A stretch of 64,000 bases of DNA, taken from the NCBI GenBank assembly GCA_036946405.1, contig JAQIJC010000001.1:1061001-1125000 (forward strand), given 5' to 3'. The notes below the pieces were generated by a model that was not told where the DNA came from, did not search any database, and saw only the letters and a list, made by a program, of their open reading frames with translations. This stretch comes from Sphingomonas phyllosphaerae. Lineage in GTDB: Bacteria > Pseudomonadota > Alphaproteobacteria > Sphingomonadales > Sphingomonadaceae. Both the position numbers and the translations under genes were made by a program. Positions within the stretch are counted from its first letter, which is position 1; the number at the start of each line of letters is the position of its first letter. Of the stretch, positions 40,010-49,226 are shown piece by piece.

Positions 40010-41344
40010 ATGGCGCGTTTCACCTTCAAGCTGCCGGACATCGGCGAGGGCATTTCCGAGGCGGAGATCGTCGCGTGGCACGTTGCGGTCGGCGACCGGG
40101 TCGAGGAAGACCAGAGCCTCGCCGACATGATGACCGACAAGGCGACGGTCGAGATGGAGTCACCGGTGGCGGGCGTGGTGGTCGAGATCGCGGGGGCGGT
40201 CGGCGATCAGGTGTCGATCGGCGCGCCGCTGGTGGTGATCGAGACCGAGGGCGAGGGAGAGGTCGCTTCTCCCGCCGCGGAGCCGGAGACGCTGGAGGCG
40301 GAGAATCCCGGTGTTGAGGAAGCGCAACCGCAAGCCCTCTCCCCTTCGGGGAGAGGGTTGGGTGAGGGGCAGGAGCCTCGCAGAGATGTCGGTCTCGGTG
40401 AGACCCCGGCCCCTCACCCCGACCCTCTCCCCAAGGGGGAGAGGGAGTCTGTTGCACCCAGCCCATCGGACACCGCCCAGACGCCCGTCCTCGCCTCCCC
40501 GGCGGTCCGCGCCCGCGCCAAGGACCTGAACGTCGATCTGTCCGCGATCCGCGTGCCCGAGGGCGAGCGTATCCGGCACGCCGATCTCGATGCCTATCTC
40601 CGCTACAACGCCGGGCAGGGCTATCACGCGCCGCACGCCCCGCGCGCGCGCGACGACGAGCAGGTGCGCGTCATCGGGATGCGGCGGCGCATCGCCGAGA
40701 ACATGGCGGCGGCGAAGCGCCACATCCCGCACTTCACCTATGTCGACGAGATCGACGTCACCGCGCTGGAGGACATGCGCGCCGACCTCAACGCGCATCG
40801 CGGCGAGCGGCCCAAGCTGACGCTGCTGCCGCTGCTGATCGTCGCGATGTGCCGGACCTTGCCCGACTTCCCGATGCTCAATGCGCGGTACGACGACGAG
40901 GCGGGGGTGGTGACGCGTGCCGGGCGCGTGCATGTCGGGATGGCGACGCAGACCGATGCCGGGCTGACCGTGCCCGTGATCCGCGACGCGCAGGACCGCA
41001 ACGTCTGGCAGCTCGCGACCGAGATCGCGCGGCTGGCGGCGGCGGCGCGCGCCAACAAGCTGACACCGCAGGAACTGGGCGGTGGAACGATCACCGTCAC
41101 CTCGCTCGGACCGCTTGGCGGGATCGCGACGACGCCGGTCATCAACCGGCCCGAGGTGGCGATCATCGGGCCCAACAAGATCGTCGAGCGCCCGGTCTTC
41201 CGGGGCGATGACATCGTGCGCGCCAAGCTGATGAACCTGTCGATCAGCTGCGATCACCGCGTCGTCGATGGCTGGGACGCGGCAAGCTATGTGCAGGCGC
41301 TGAAAACGTATCTCGAGACGCCGGTGCTGCTGTTCGCGGATTGA
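40010..41344 (+). CDS. bkdB: Branched-chain 2-oxoacid dehydrogenase E2 (dihydrolipoamide acyltransferase)
   Basis: A 444-residue protein with one lipoyl domain (residues ~1-80; lipoyl Lys in MMTDKATVEMES), a linker, a peripheral subunit-binding domain (ASPAVRARAKDLNVDLSAIR) and the acyltransferase domain, whose catalytic motif is DHRVVDGWDAASY near the C-terminus. E2 passes the acyl group from E1 to CoA. The linker at about residues 110-147 is encoded by a family E palindromic repeat in frame ([19 protein letters not shown] and [14 protein letters not shown]). Confidence 0.94.
   Translation: MARFTFKLPDIGEGISEAEIVAWHVAVGDRVEEDQSLADMMTDKATVEMESPVAGVVVEIAGAVGDQVSIGAPLVVIETEGEGEVASPAAEPETLEAENPGVEEAQPQALSPSGRGLGEGQEPRRDVGLGETPAPHPDPLPKGERESVAPSPSDTAQTPVLASPAVRARAKDLNVDLSAIRVPEGERIRHADLDAYLRYNAGQGYHAPHAPRARDDEQVRVIGMRRRIAENMAAAKRHIPHFTYVDEIDVTALEDMRADLNAHRGERPKLTLLPLLIVAMCRTLPDFPMLNARYDDEAGVVTRAGRVHVGMATQTDAGLTVPVIRDAQDRNVWQLATEIARLAAAARANKLTPQELGGGTITVTSLGPLGGIATTPVINRPEVAIIGPNKIVERPVFRGDDIVRAKLMNLSISCDHRVVDGWDAASYVQALKTYLETPVLLFAD
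40335..40447. repeat. Palindromic repeat family E, copy 3, inside the E2 coding sequence
   Basis: CCCTCTCCCCTTCGGGGAGA ... GGGTGAGGGGCAGG ... CCCCTCACCCCGACCCTCTC ... GGGGGAGAGGGAG: the same unit as the two in the atp operon spacers, here read through in frame in the flexible linker between the lipoyl and subunit-binding domains. Confidence 0.9.
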
Positions 41345-41385
41345 CGACGATATGAGGTGATCCGCCGAGAAATGAGGTGAGCAGC

Positions 41386-41414
41386 GACCATCCGCCTTTC
41401 CGGGTCGGATGGTC
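41386..41414 (+). terminator. Terminator-like hairpin after bkdB
   Basis: The stem GACCATCCG/CGGATGGTC with an 11-base loop lies 42 bases after the E2 stop. It has no strong T-run, so it may be rho-assisted or merely a structured spacer before the next gene. Confidence 0.45.
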
Positions 41415-41451
41415 ATCGAACCGTCATGAGAAATCCTCTAGGCCGCGGCCT

Positions 41452-42276
41452 ATGCATTTCGACCTGATCCAGTCGCTCAGCCTGTGCGGCGACGTCGCCA
41501 CGCCCAATGACGATCGTGCCGGGTGCGGCGTCGATCGCGCATGGGTGATCGATGGCGCGACCGATCTGTCGCCGCCCGGGTTGCTGGGGGCGCAGGGCGG
41601 CGCGGCGTGGCTGGCGGCGACCGCCGATGCGGCATTCGCGACGGCTGCGACCGAAACGCTGCGCGAGACGTGCGCGCACGTGTTCGCGACCGTGGAGGCG
41701 CGTTATGCCGCCCAACGGCGGCGCGCGCCGGAGGGGGCATGGGAATGGCCACGCGCCGCCTTCGCGGCGGTGCAACTGATCGGCGACATGCTCGAGGTCG
41801 CGTGGGCGGCGGATTGCGCGGTGCTGCACGCGTCGGGCGAGGCGGTGGCGTGGTGTACGCCTGCGCCGGACCGGTCGCCCGAAAGCGCGCGGGCGGCGGC
41901 GCTGGGGCCGGGGATCGGCGCGACGAAGCTGCGCACGCCGGCGGTGCTGGCCGACCGGCGCGCCGCGCGTGCGCAGCCGGGGCAGCGCGCGATGAGCATC
42001 GACGCGGCGGAAAGCGCGCGTGCGATGGAGCTGACGCGGGTCGCGGTGACGCCGGGCGACGATCTGCTGCTGATGAGCGACGGCATGGCGGCGCTGATCG
42101 ATTCCTATGCGGTGTATGATGCGGCCGGGCTGGTTGCGGCGTTGCGGTCGCGCGGGTTGGCGGCGCTGGGGGAAGAGCTGCGCGCGATCGAGCACGAGGA
42201 TGCCGCCTGCACACGCTATCCGCGCTTCAAGGCGAGCGACGATGCGACCGCCTTGTGGGTGCGGGTGGGGGAATAA
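41452..42276 (+). CDS. PP2C-like serine/threonine phosphatase family protein
   Basis: A 274-residue protein with the PPM metal-site pattern: NDDRAGCGVDRAWVIDGATD near the start, LLLMSDGMAALIDSYAVYD near residue 205 and DDATALWVRV at the end. PPM phosphatases use two Mn/Mg ions held by these Asp residues. It may act on a protein kinase target or be a non-catalytic relative; the substrate is unknown. ATG 41452 chosen, since the longer frame covers the hairpin. Confidence 0.8.
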   Translation: MHFDLIQSLSLCGDVATPNDDRAGCGVDRAWVIDGATDLSPPGLLGAQGGAAWLAATADAAFATAATETLRETCAHVFATVEARYAAQRRRAPEGAWEWPRAAFAAVQLIGDMLEVAWAADCAVLHASGEAVAWCTPAPDRSPESARAAALGPGIGATKLRTPAVLADRRAARAQPGQRAMSIDAAESARAMELTRVAVTPGDDLLLMSDGMAALIDSYAVYDAAGLVAALRSRGLAALGEELRAIEHEDAACTRYPRFKASDDATALWVRVGE

Positions 42277-42329
42277 CGCCAGGGCGAGCGGCGGCCGTGC
42301 GTGATCTAACGCAGTCGCTTCCCTATGTC

Positions 42330-42412
42330 GTCATCCCGGACCTGATCCGGGTTCCCGCTTCTTCTTCTAGCGGCGAGAAAGAAGCGGGGCCCCGGATCAA
42401 GTCCGGGGCGAC
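42330..42412. repeat. Palindromic repeat family D, copy 2
   Basis: Arms GTCATCCCGGACCTGATCCG and CGGATCAAGTCCGGGGCGAC with the shared CCCGCTTCTT / AAGAAGCGGGG centre. It lies between convergent genes (PP2C-like and priA). Confidence 0.85.
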
Positions 42413-42436
42413 AAGATTGGCGGAACCGGCACGACG

Positions 42437-44608
42437 TCAAAGAAAGCTGTACGGATCGACGTCGACCGCGACGCGAACCTTGGCGGGCCAATCCAGCGCG
42501 CCGAGCCAGTCGCGGATCACGTCCTGTACGTCGAGCGCGCGGCGGGCGTGAACCAGTAGCCGAAAGCGATGCCGCCCGCGCAGCATCGCCAGCGGGGCGG
42601 GGGCGGGGCCGTAGACTTCCATCCCCTCGGCACGCGGCGCGGCGCGGCCGATCGCGCGCGCGGTGTCGTGCGCCGCGCCCTGATCCTCGCTCGACACGAT
42701 GATCGCGGCGTAGCGGCCGAACGGCGGCGCGCCGGCGTCTTCGCGCGCCTCGTTTTCCGCCGCATAGAAGGCGTCGGCGTCGCCGGTGATCAACGCCTGC
42801 ATTACCTGCGCCTTGGGGCTGTGCGTCTGGATATAGACACGGCCGGGTTTTGCGCCGCGCCCGGCGCGCCCCGATACCTGCCGGATCTGCTGAAAGGTCC
42901 GCTCCGCCGCGCGCAGGTCGCCGCCGTCGAGCCCAAGGTCGGCGTCGATCACCCCGACCAGCGTCAGATTGGGGAAGTGATAGCCCTTGGTCACCAATTG
43001 CGTGCCGACGACGATGTCGATGTCGCCCGCTTCCATCCGCGCGACGAACTCGGCGGCCTTGGCGGGGCTCCAGATCGTGTCGGAGGTGACGACCGCGGTG
43101 CGCGCCTCGGGGAACAGCGCCGCGACCTCGTCGGCGATCCGCTCGACGCCGGGGCCGCACGCGACCAACGTATCCTCGTTCTGGCACTCGGGGCACAGCC
43201 GCGGCACCGGCTCGATATGCCCGCAATGATGGCAGGCGAGCCGGCGGGTCAGGCGATGCTCGACCATCCACGCGGTGCAATTGGGGCATTGGAAGCGATG
43301 CCCGCACGTCCGGCACAGGGTCAGCGGCGCATAGCCGCGGCGGTTGAGGAAGAGCAGCGACTGTTCGTGGCGCTCGAGCGCTTCCGCCATCGCCTTGACC
43401 AGCCTTGGGCTGATCCAGCGTCCGCGTTCGGGCGGTTCGGCGATCAGGTCGATCGCCTCGATCGTCGGCAGCTGCGCGACGCCGAAGCGTCCCGGCAGCT
43501 TCACCTCGGCATATTTGCCGAGCGCGACCTGGTGCCGCGTTTCGATCGCCGGGGTGGCGCTGGCGAGGATCACCGGGCACGCCTCGAACAGCCCGCGCAT
43601 CACCGCGACGTCGCGCGCGTGATAATGGACGCCGTCTTCCTGCTTGAAGCTGGTTTCGTGCGCCTCGTCGACGACGATCAGCCCGAGATCGGCATACGGG
43701 AGGAACAAGGCCGAGCGCGCACCGACCGTCACCCGCGCCTCGCCGCTGGCGATCGCACGCCACGCGCGGCGGCGCTGCGTCGCGCGCAGCCCGCTGTGCC
43801 ACGCCACCGGCTCGCAGCCGAAGCGGTCGTGAAAGCGCCTGAGGAACGGCTCGGTCAACGCGATTTCGGGAAGCAGCACCAGCACCTGCTTGCCGGCGCG
43901 GATCGCCGCGGCCACGGCCTCGAAATAGACCTCGGTCTTGCCCGAACCGGTCACGCCGTCGAGCAGCGTCGGGCGGAAGGCGGCGGCGGTGACGCCATCG
44001 ACCAGCGTCGCGGCGGCGGCGCGTTGGTCGTCGGACAGCGTCGGTGGCGCGTGATCGGGATCGGGGACCGGATAGGGGCTGTCGATATCGACCGGGACCC
44101 CTTCGAGCGCACCGACCTTGACCAGCCCGCGGATCACCGCATCGCTGACGTCGGCGATCGTCGCCAGCTCACGGATCAGCCCCTGGCGGTCGCCGATCCG
44201 CTCGAGCGCCTGTTCGCGCTGGGTGGTCAGCCGCTCGGGCACATGGCCGGTCGCGCGATATTCGACGACGCTGCGCCCGCCCTCCAGCGCGGCGGTCGAG
44301 GACAAGGCCATTCGCACGACCGCGGCGGGCGGGGCGAGGTAGTAATCGGCGGTCCATTCGATCAGCCGCCGCAGGGCTGCGCGTAGCGGCGGTACGTCGG
44401 CGACCGCGAGCAGGTTGCGGAGGCGATTGTCGCCGACCTCCGCATCGGACGGCATCCGCTCCGCTTCCCATGCGACGCCGAGCAACTGGCGCGGGCCGAG
44501 CGGCGCGACCACCACCGACCCCGGCTCGACCGTCATGCCGTGCGGCACGCGGTAATCGAGCGGGCCGAGGGCGGAGTTCAGGACGATGACGCGCGCGCGG
44601 GAGGACAT
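42437..44608 (-). CDS. priA: Primosomal protein N' (replication restart helicase PriA)
   Basis: A 723-residue helicase. Walker A is DGVTGSGKTEVYFEA, the DEAH box is IVVDEAHETSFKQEDG, and a zinc-binding cluster of paired cysteines lies at TLCRTCGHRFQCPNCT and CHHCGHIEPVPRLCPEC. PriA reloads the replicative helicase at stalled forks. Length and motif order are normal. The opposite strand carries a 605-codon open frame that is a shadow. Confidence 0.96.
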   Translation of the reverse strand: MSSRARVIVLNSALGPLDYRVPHGMTVEPGSVVVAPLGPRQLLGVAWEAERMPSDAEVGDNRLRNLLAVADVPPLRAALRRLIEWTADYYLAPPAAVVRMALSSTAALEGGRSVVEYRATGHVPERLTTQREQALERIGDRQGLIRELATIADVSDAVIRGLVKVGALEGVPVDIDSPYPVPDPDHAPPTLSDDQRAAAATLVDGVTAAAFRPTLLDGVTGSGKTEVYFEAVAAAIRAGKQVLVLLPEIALTEPFLRRFHDRFGCEPVAWHSGLRATQRRRAWRAIASGEARVTVGARSALFLPYADLGLIVVDEAHETSFKQEDGVHYHARDVAVMRGLFEACPVILASATPAIETRHQVALGKYAEVKLPGRFGVAQLPTIEAIDLIAEPPERGRWISPRLVKAMAEALERHEQSLLFLNRRGYAPLTLCRTCGHRFQCPNCTAWMVEHRLTRRLACHHCGHIEPVPRLCPECQNEDTLVACGPGVERIADEVAALFPEARTAVVTSDTIWSPAKAAEFVARMEAGDIDIVVGTQLVTKGYHFPNLTLVGVIDADLGLDGGDLRAAERTFQQIRQVSGRAGRGAKPGRVYIQTHSPKAQVMQALITGDADAFYAAENEAREDAGAPPFGRYAAIIVSSEDQGAAHDTARAIGRAAPRAEGMEVYGPAPAPLAMLRGRHRFRLLVHARRALDVQDVIRDWLGALDWPAKVRVAVDVDPYSFL

Positions 44609-44680
44609 TGCCGGCCATATGGGGGCGCGACGAGTCGGAGGGAAGCGGCGGCATGCCGCGTCCTCGACCTTAGCCGTGAT

Positions 44681-46105
44681 TCACGACCCGACGCGCGCGC
44701 GCTTGGCGACGTACAATTCCGCGTCGGCGCGGCGTGCGAAGTCGCGCAGCGAGTGGCAGTCGGGATCGAAGGAGGCGATCCCCACCGAACCCGCGCTGGT
44801 CATCGTCACGCCGTCGAACTCGACGGGCACGCGCAGAGCGTCCTGAAGCCGTTCGCGCAGGTCGGCACCGTCGCCAACGAGCGACGGATGCTCGACGATC
44901 ACCGCGAATTCATCGCCCCCGATCCGTGCGGCGACGCTGCCCATCAGCCACGGCTCGGACAAGGCCCGGCCGGTCAGACGCAGCACATCGTCGCCGGCGT
45001 CATGGCCGAGCGTGTCGTTGATCGCCTTGAATCCATCGAGATCGATCAGTGCGAGCAGCAGCGCCGTGCCGTGCCGTCGCGCGCGGGTCATCGCCGCCTG
45101 CAGTTCGCGATCGAAGGCGGCGCGATTGGGGATGCCGGTCAGTGCGTCGGTATCGGCGGAACGCCGAAGTCGTTGTTCGAGCGCGTGGCGGTCGGTCACG
45201 TCCTGGAACACCCCGACCATCGCGACGACGCGTTCGTCGACGATCTCCGGATCGGCCATTGCGCGGACGCGGCGCAGCCGACCGTCCGCCGTGATGAAAT
45301 CGGTTTCGATCGAGAACGATCGACCGTGTGCGATCGCCTCGTCGAGCGATCTCTGGACGATCGCGCGGCTGTGTTCGGGATAGAAGCGCAGCGCATCGCC
45401 GAGCAGCGGCTTCTCGCCGACCGGCAGCCCGTAGATCCGGTAGACATTGTCCGACCAGTCGAGCGCTTCGTGTTCGACCGACAGCCGCCACGATCCGATT
45501 TCGGCGATCTGTTCGGCCTGGCGGAAGATCTTGTCCTGACGCGCCAGCCGCGTCACCAGTTCCTCGCCGGTGGTGGCGATATGGATCGCCTTCAGCGCGG
45601 TACGGCGCGCCTCCAGCAACGCCTCTGCCAGTGTGGCGAGATGCGCCAGCGCCGCCAATTCGCGCGGCTCGGCCGTGCGCGGGACCATGTCGACGACGCA
45701 GAGCGTGCCCACCGCGCGGCGCACCCCGTCCGGATCGGCGACGCGCAGCGGCGCGCCGGCGTAGAAGCGCACCCCGGCATCGGTGACCAGCGGACTGTCG
45801 CGGAAGCGTTCGTCGGCCAGCGTGTCGTCGATCACGGTCAGGCGATCGTCGGCGACGGTGCGGTCGCAGAAGGCCGTGTCGCGCGCGAAGGCCATCGGGC
45901 CCGGGGTGGTGCGCGCCTTGACGAACAGGCGGTCGTTGTCGACGAGGTTGAGCAAGGCGGTGGAGCAACCGAGCAGCTCCGCCGCGAGTGCGACAAGCGC
46001 ATCGAACTCCCGTTCGGATGCGGTGCCCAGCAGCGCGAGCGCCTGCAACGCCGCGGCACGCGCCGCCTCGGCAGAGCTGTCGTAGCAGGAAGTGGCCGGG
46101 ATCAT
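44681..46105 (-). CDS. GAF-PAS-GGDEF diguanylate cyclase
   Basis: A 474-residue cytoplasmic protein with no membrane segment. An N-terminal GAF domain (residues ~20-165; FCDRTVADDRLTVIDDTLAD) is followed by a PAS domain (~195-310; GSWRLSVEHEALDWSDNVYR) and a GGDEF domain with an intact active site, VAARIGGDEFAVIVE. It should make cyclic di-GMP in response to a signal at the GAF or PAS domain. No EAL domain. Divergent from xerC by 50 bases. Confidence 0.93.
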   Translation of the reverse strand: MIPATSCYDSSAEAARAAALQALALLGTASEREFDALVALAAELLGCSTALLNLVDNDRLFVKARTTPGPMAFARDTAFCDRTVADDRLTVIDDTLADERFRDSPLVTDAGVRFYAGAPLRVADPDGVRRAVGTLCVVDMVPRTAEPRELAALAHLATLAEALLEARRTALKAIHIATTGEELVTRLARQDKIFRQAEQIAEIGSWRLSVEHEALDWSDNVYRIYGLPVGEKPLLGDALRFYPEHSRAIVQRSLDEAIAHGRSFSIETDFITADGRLRRVRAMADPEIVDERVVAMVGVFQDVTDRHALEQRLRRSADTDALTGIPNRAAFDRELQAAMTRARRHGTALLLALIDLDGFKAINDTLGHDAGDDVLRLTGRALSEPWLMGSVAARIGGDEFAVIVEHPSLVGDGADLRERLQDALRVPVEFDGVTMTSAGSVGIASFDPDCHSLRDFARRADAELYVAKRARVGS

Positions 46106-46155
46106 CGCGCTCCCTTAGCAGAGGTGAAGTTAATTTTGGTTTGCCATTTTCCTTC

Positions 46156-47079
46156 ATGCACGGAACACGCGTCAGGGTGAGCGATCCTCCCGCCCAATTG
46201 CCGCTGCCGGTCCAATGGTCGATCCATCTGGCGCGTGATCGTCGCCGTTCCGAACATACCGTGCGCGCCTATCGTGCGACCGCCGAGCGGCTGCTGGTGT
46301 TTCTGGGTGAGCATTGGGGCGGGGCAATCGACCGCGCGGCACTGTCGCGGGTAAGCGCAGGCGACCTGCGGGCCTATCTGGCGCATCGGCGGGGCAACGG
46401 GTTGTCGAACGCCTCGGCGGCGCGCGAGCTGTCGGCGGTGCGCGGGTTCCTCGACTGGGCGGGCGGGGTCGGCGCGGCACCGCGAATGAAGGGGCCGCGC
46501 GTCAAGAAGGGCGTCCCGCGTCCGATCTCACCTGATGAGGCGGTCGCGCTGGCGACCGACGTCATGGAAGAGAGTGACGAGCCGTGGGTGGCGGCGCGCG
46601 ACTGGGCGGTGCTGCTGCTGCTGTACGGCGCGGGGCTGCGGATCGGCGAGGCGCTGGCGCTGACCGGTGCGGTGCTGCCGCTGGGTGAGACGTTGCGCGT
46701 GACCGGCAAGCGCGACCGGACGCGGATCGTGCCGCTGTTGCCGCCGGTACGCGCGGCGATCGAGGACTATGCGGCGCGCGTGCCGTGGCCGATGACGCGC
46801 GACGCGCCCTTGTTTCGCGGCGTGCGCGGTGGGGCGCTGGACGGGGGGATCGTCCGCACCCGGGTGCGCGCGGCGCGCGCACGGCTGGGGCTGTCGGAGC
46901 GGACGACGCCGCACGCGCTGCGGCATAGTTTCGCGACGCACCTGCTGGGGCGCGGCGCGGATCTGCGCGCGTTGCAGGAGCTGCTGGGCCACGCGAGCCT
47001 GAGTTCGACGCAAGTTTATACCGGCGTGGATGCGGCGCATCTGCTCGACGTTTACCGGGCGGCGCATCCGCGGGGGTAG
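46156..47079 (+). CDS. xerC: Tyrosine recombinase XerC
   Basis: A 307-residue recombinase. The catalytic set is visible: Arg in YGAGLRIGEALAL, His-x-x-Arg in TPHALRHSFATHLLG, His in LLGHASLSSTQVYT and the nucleophile Tyr in TQVYTG. XerC with XerD resolves chromosome dimers at dif. ATG 46156 was taken; an in-frame GTG seven codons later is an alternative. No attachment site or cargo is nearby, so a housekeeping role is more likely than a phage integrase. Confidence 0.93.
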   Translation: MHGTRVRVSDPPAQLPLPVQWSIHLARDRRRSEHTVRAYRATAERLLVFLGEHWGGAIDRAALSRVSAGDLRAYLAHRRGNGLSNASAARELSAVRGFLDWAGGVGAAPRMKGPRVKKGVPRPISPDEAVALATDVMEESDEPWVAARDWAVLLLLYGAGLRIGEALALTGAVLPLGETLRVTGKRDRTRIVPLLPPVRAAIEDYAARVPWPMTRDAPLFRGVRGGALDGGIVRTRVRAARARLGLSERTTPHALRHSFATHLLGRGADLRALQELLGHASLSSTQVYTGVDAAHLLDVYRAAHPRG

Positions 47080-47085
47080 CGTACC

Positions 47086-47177
47086 GTCATCCCCGCGAAG
47101 GCGGGGATCCAGACGCGCGGGCCATCGTAAGTGCCGCCACATCAGAGGTTCTGGATGCCCGCCTTCGCGGAAATGAC
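47086..47177. repeat. Palindromic repeat family C, copy 4
   Basis: Arms GTCATCCCCGCGAAGGCGGG and GCCCGCCTTCGCGGAAATGAC-type complement, with CAGAGGTTCTGG in the centre as in C1 and C2. It lies between convergent xerC and the dedA gene. Confidence 0.85.
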
Positions 47178-47186
47178 GGAGTGGGG

Positions 47187-47786
47187 TCAGCCGCGAGGTT
47201 TCCACGTCGCCACGCGCCACGCGTACCAGCCGAGCGCCACCACCGTCAGCGCGATCCCGATCGGGCCGACGTAGCGATCCAGTTCGGCGAAGCGACTGCC
47301 GAGATAGAAGCCCGCCCCTGCCAGTACGCCGTTCCAGATGATGCTGCCCGCAAAGGTCATCATCAGAAAGCGCGGCATCGGCATCGCCGCCATGCCGGCG
47401 GGCAGCGAGATCATCGTGCGGAAGGTCGGCATGAAGCGGAAGACGAAGATCACCCAGCCGCCGTGATCGTGGAGGAAGCCGCGCACGCGTTCGACGTCGC
47501 TCCACTCCATCGTCAGCCAGCGGCCGTGCCGCTCGACGAACGGGCGGAAGCGCGCGTAGCCGAGCCGTCGCCCGATCGCATACCAGAAGACGTTGCCGGC
47601 GGTCGTCCCCGCGGTGCCCCACAGCAGCAGCGGAACGATGTCCATCTGGCCACGCGCGACCGCGATCCCGCCAAGCCCCATGATGACCTCGGACGGGATC
47701 GGCGGGACAATATTCTCCAGCGCCATCAGCACGAAGATGCCGAGATAGCCGCCCGCGACGATCCAGTGGATGATGAAATCGGTCAC
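47187..47786 (-). CDS. DedA-family membrane protein
   Basis: A 199-residue inner-membrane protein: ENIVPPIPSEVIMGLGG near the N-terminus and FRFMPTFRTMISLPAGMAAM, the two conserved re-entrant motifs of the DedA/SNARE-associated family, plus four hydrophobic helices. DedA proteins act in lipid (undecaprenyl phosphate or phospholipid) flipping. It starts with GTG 19 bases after gshB on the same strand. Confidence 0.92.
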   Translation of the reverse strand: MTDFIIHWIVAGGYLGIFVLMALENIVPPIPSEVIMGLGGIAVARGQMDIVPLLLWGTAGTTAGNVFWYAIGRRLGYARFRPFVERHGRWLTMEWSDVERVRGFLHDHGGWVIFVFRFMPTFRTMISLPAGMAAMPMPRFLMMTFAGSIIWNGVLAGAGFYLGSRFAELDRYVGPIGIALTVVALGWYAWRVATWKPRG

Positions 47787-47805
47787 GCCGCCGCCAACGG
47801 CTCCG

Positions 47806-48771
47806 TCAGCGTGCGCGTTCCTTCAGCCGGCGATCCACCGCCTCCCAGATCAGTCCGGCGACATCGGTGCCGTCGAATTTCTCGATTGCGACGATCCCGG
47901 TCGGCGAGGTGACGTTGATCTCGGTGAGCCATTCGCCGCCGATCACGTCGATCCCGACGAAGATCAGCCCGCGCTTCTTCAGCTCCGGGCCGAGCGCGTC
48001 GCAGATCTCCCGCTCGCGCGGGGTCAGCTCGGTCTTCTGCGCCGAGCCGCCGACCGCAAGGTTCGAGCGGATCTCGCCTTCGCCGGGCAGGCGGTTGATC
48101 GCACCCGCGACCTCGCCGTCGACCAGCACGATGCGCTTGTCGCCCTTCGCCACCGCCGGGAGGAACGCCTGCACCATATGCGGCTCTCGCCACGTCTGGT
48201 TGAACACCTCGATCAGCGCCGACAGGTTCTCGCCGCCTGCGCGGACGTGGAAGATCGCCTTGCCGCCGTTGCCGTGGAGTGGCTTGACGACGATCTCGCC
48301 ATGTTCGGCGAGGAAGGCGCGCGCCTCGTCGAGCGAACGTGTCACCAGCGTCGGCGGCATGAAGCGCGCATAGTCGAGCACGAACACCTTTTCGGGTGCG
48401 TTGCGGACGCTGACCGGATCGTTGACGATCAGCGTGCGGTCGGCGATCCGCTCCAGCAGGTGCGTCGCGGTGATATAGCCGAGGTCAAACGGCGGGTCCT
48501 GCCGCATCAGGACGACATCGGCCTGTTCGCCGAGGTCGAGCGCCACCGGCTCGCCGAACGCGAAGTGATCGCCCGCGACACGCTGCACCGTCACCGGATG
48601 CGCCTTCGCCCAGACGCGCCCGTCGCGATAGTTGAGCGCATCGGCGGTATAGTGGAACAGCCGGTGCCCGCGCGCCTGTGCCGAGAGCATCAGCGCAAAG
48701 GTGCTGTCGCCGGCGATGTTGATCTGATCGAGCGGGTCCATCTGGACGGCGACGGTGAGCGGCTGGGTCAT
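47806..48771 (-). CDS. gshB: Glutathione synthetase
   Basis: A 321-residue ATP-grasp enzyme: MDPLDQINIAGDSTFALMLS at the start, VVKPLHGNGGKAIFHV for the nucleotide loop and FVGIDVIGGEWLTEINVTSP at the end. It joins gamma-glutamylcysteine and glycine to make glutathione. Downstream of yraN by 32 bases and upstream of dedA; rsmI-yraN-gshB is a common order in related genomes. Confidence 0.95.
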   Translation of the reverse strand: MTQPLTVAVQMDPLDQINIAGDSTFALMLSAQARGHRLFHYTADALNYRDGRVWAKAHPVTVQRVAGDHFAFGEPVALDLGEQADVVLMRQDPPFDLGYITATHLLERIADRTLIVNDPVSVRNAPEKVFVLDYARFMPPTLVTRSLDEARAFLAEHGEIVVKPLHGNGGKAIFHVRAGGENLSALIEVFNQTWREPHMVQAFLPAVAKGDKRIVLVDGEVAGAINRLPGEGEIRSNLAVGGSAQKTELTPREREICDALGPELKKRGLIFVGIDVIGGEWLTEINVTSPTGIVAIEKFDGTDVAGLIWEAVDRRLKERAR

Positions 48772-48803
48772 GTGCGCGGATGTAGGGCGGGTGGCGGCGG
48801 CTG

Positions 48804-49184
48804 TCAGTAGCCGATCCACGCATTCTCGATATGCCGCGGGCGGGTGCCGGGAGCGAGCAGGATCACGTCGACCCGAATGTCCTCGCCCGCGGTGGCGTAG
48901 CGCGGCATCAACACCTCCGCGGCGGCGGCAACGCGCGCGAGCCGGCGCTGGTCGATCGCGTGATCGAGTTCGGCGGGGCTGCGGCGGGCCTTGACCTCGA
49001 CGAACGCGATCAGCGCGCCGCGTCTGGCGATGAGATCGACCTCACCGGCGGGCGTGCGGACGCGGCGATCGAGGATCTGCCAGCCCTTGAGCCGCAGCCA
49101 CCACGCCGCCAACCGCTCGCCGCGCCGCCCGGCTTCCTCCGCAACGCGACGGGTGGCGGTGGAGCGGGGGCGGGGCGGGCGCAT
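48804..49184 (-). CDS. yraN: YraN / UPF0102 family nuclease-like protein
   Basis: A 126-residue protein with the restriction-endonuclease-like core: GRRGERLAAWWLRLKGWQIL, then GEVDLIARRGALIAFVEVKA (Asp, Glu-x-Lys). The family is near-universal but its role is not settled. It is separated from its usual neighbour rsmI by two extra genes here. Confidence 0.92.
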   Translation of the reverse strand: MRPPRPRSTATRRVAEEAGRRGERLAAWWLRLKGWQILDRRVRTPAGEVDLIARRGALIAFVEVKARRSPAELDHAIDQRRLARVAAAAEVLMPRYATAGEDIRVDVILLAPGTRPRHIENAWIGY

Positions 49185-49226
49185 CGCAGGGGAGGATGGC
49201 GGCGATGGGTGGCTGGGGCAAGCGGC

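Noticed and set aside
42569..44386. 605-codon plus frame opposite priA
   Set aside because: priA motifs are complete on the minus strand; the plus frame is a long shadow from lack of stop codons at high GC.
46156..47079. Tyrosine recombinase as an integrase of a mobile island
   Set aside because: Its sequence and length fit chromosomal XerC and no attachment site, cargo or tRNA lies next to it.
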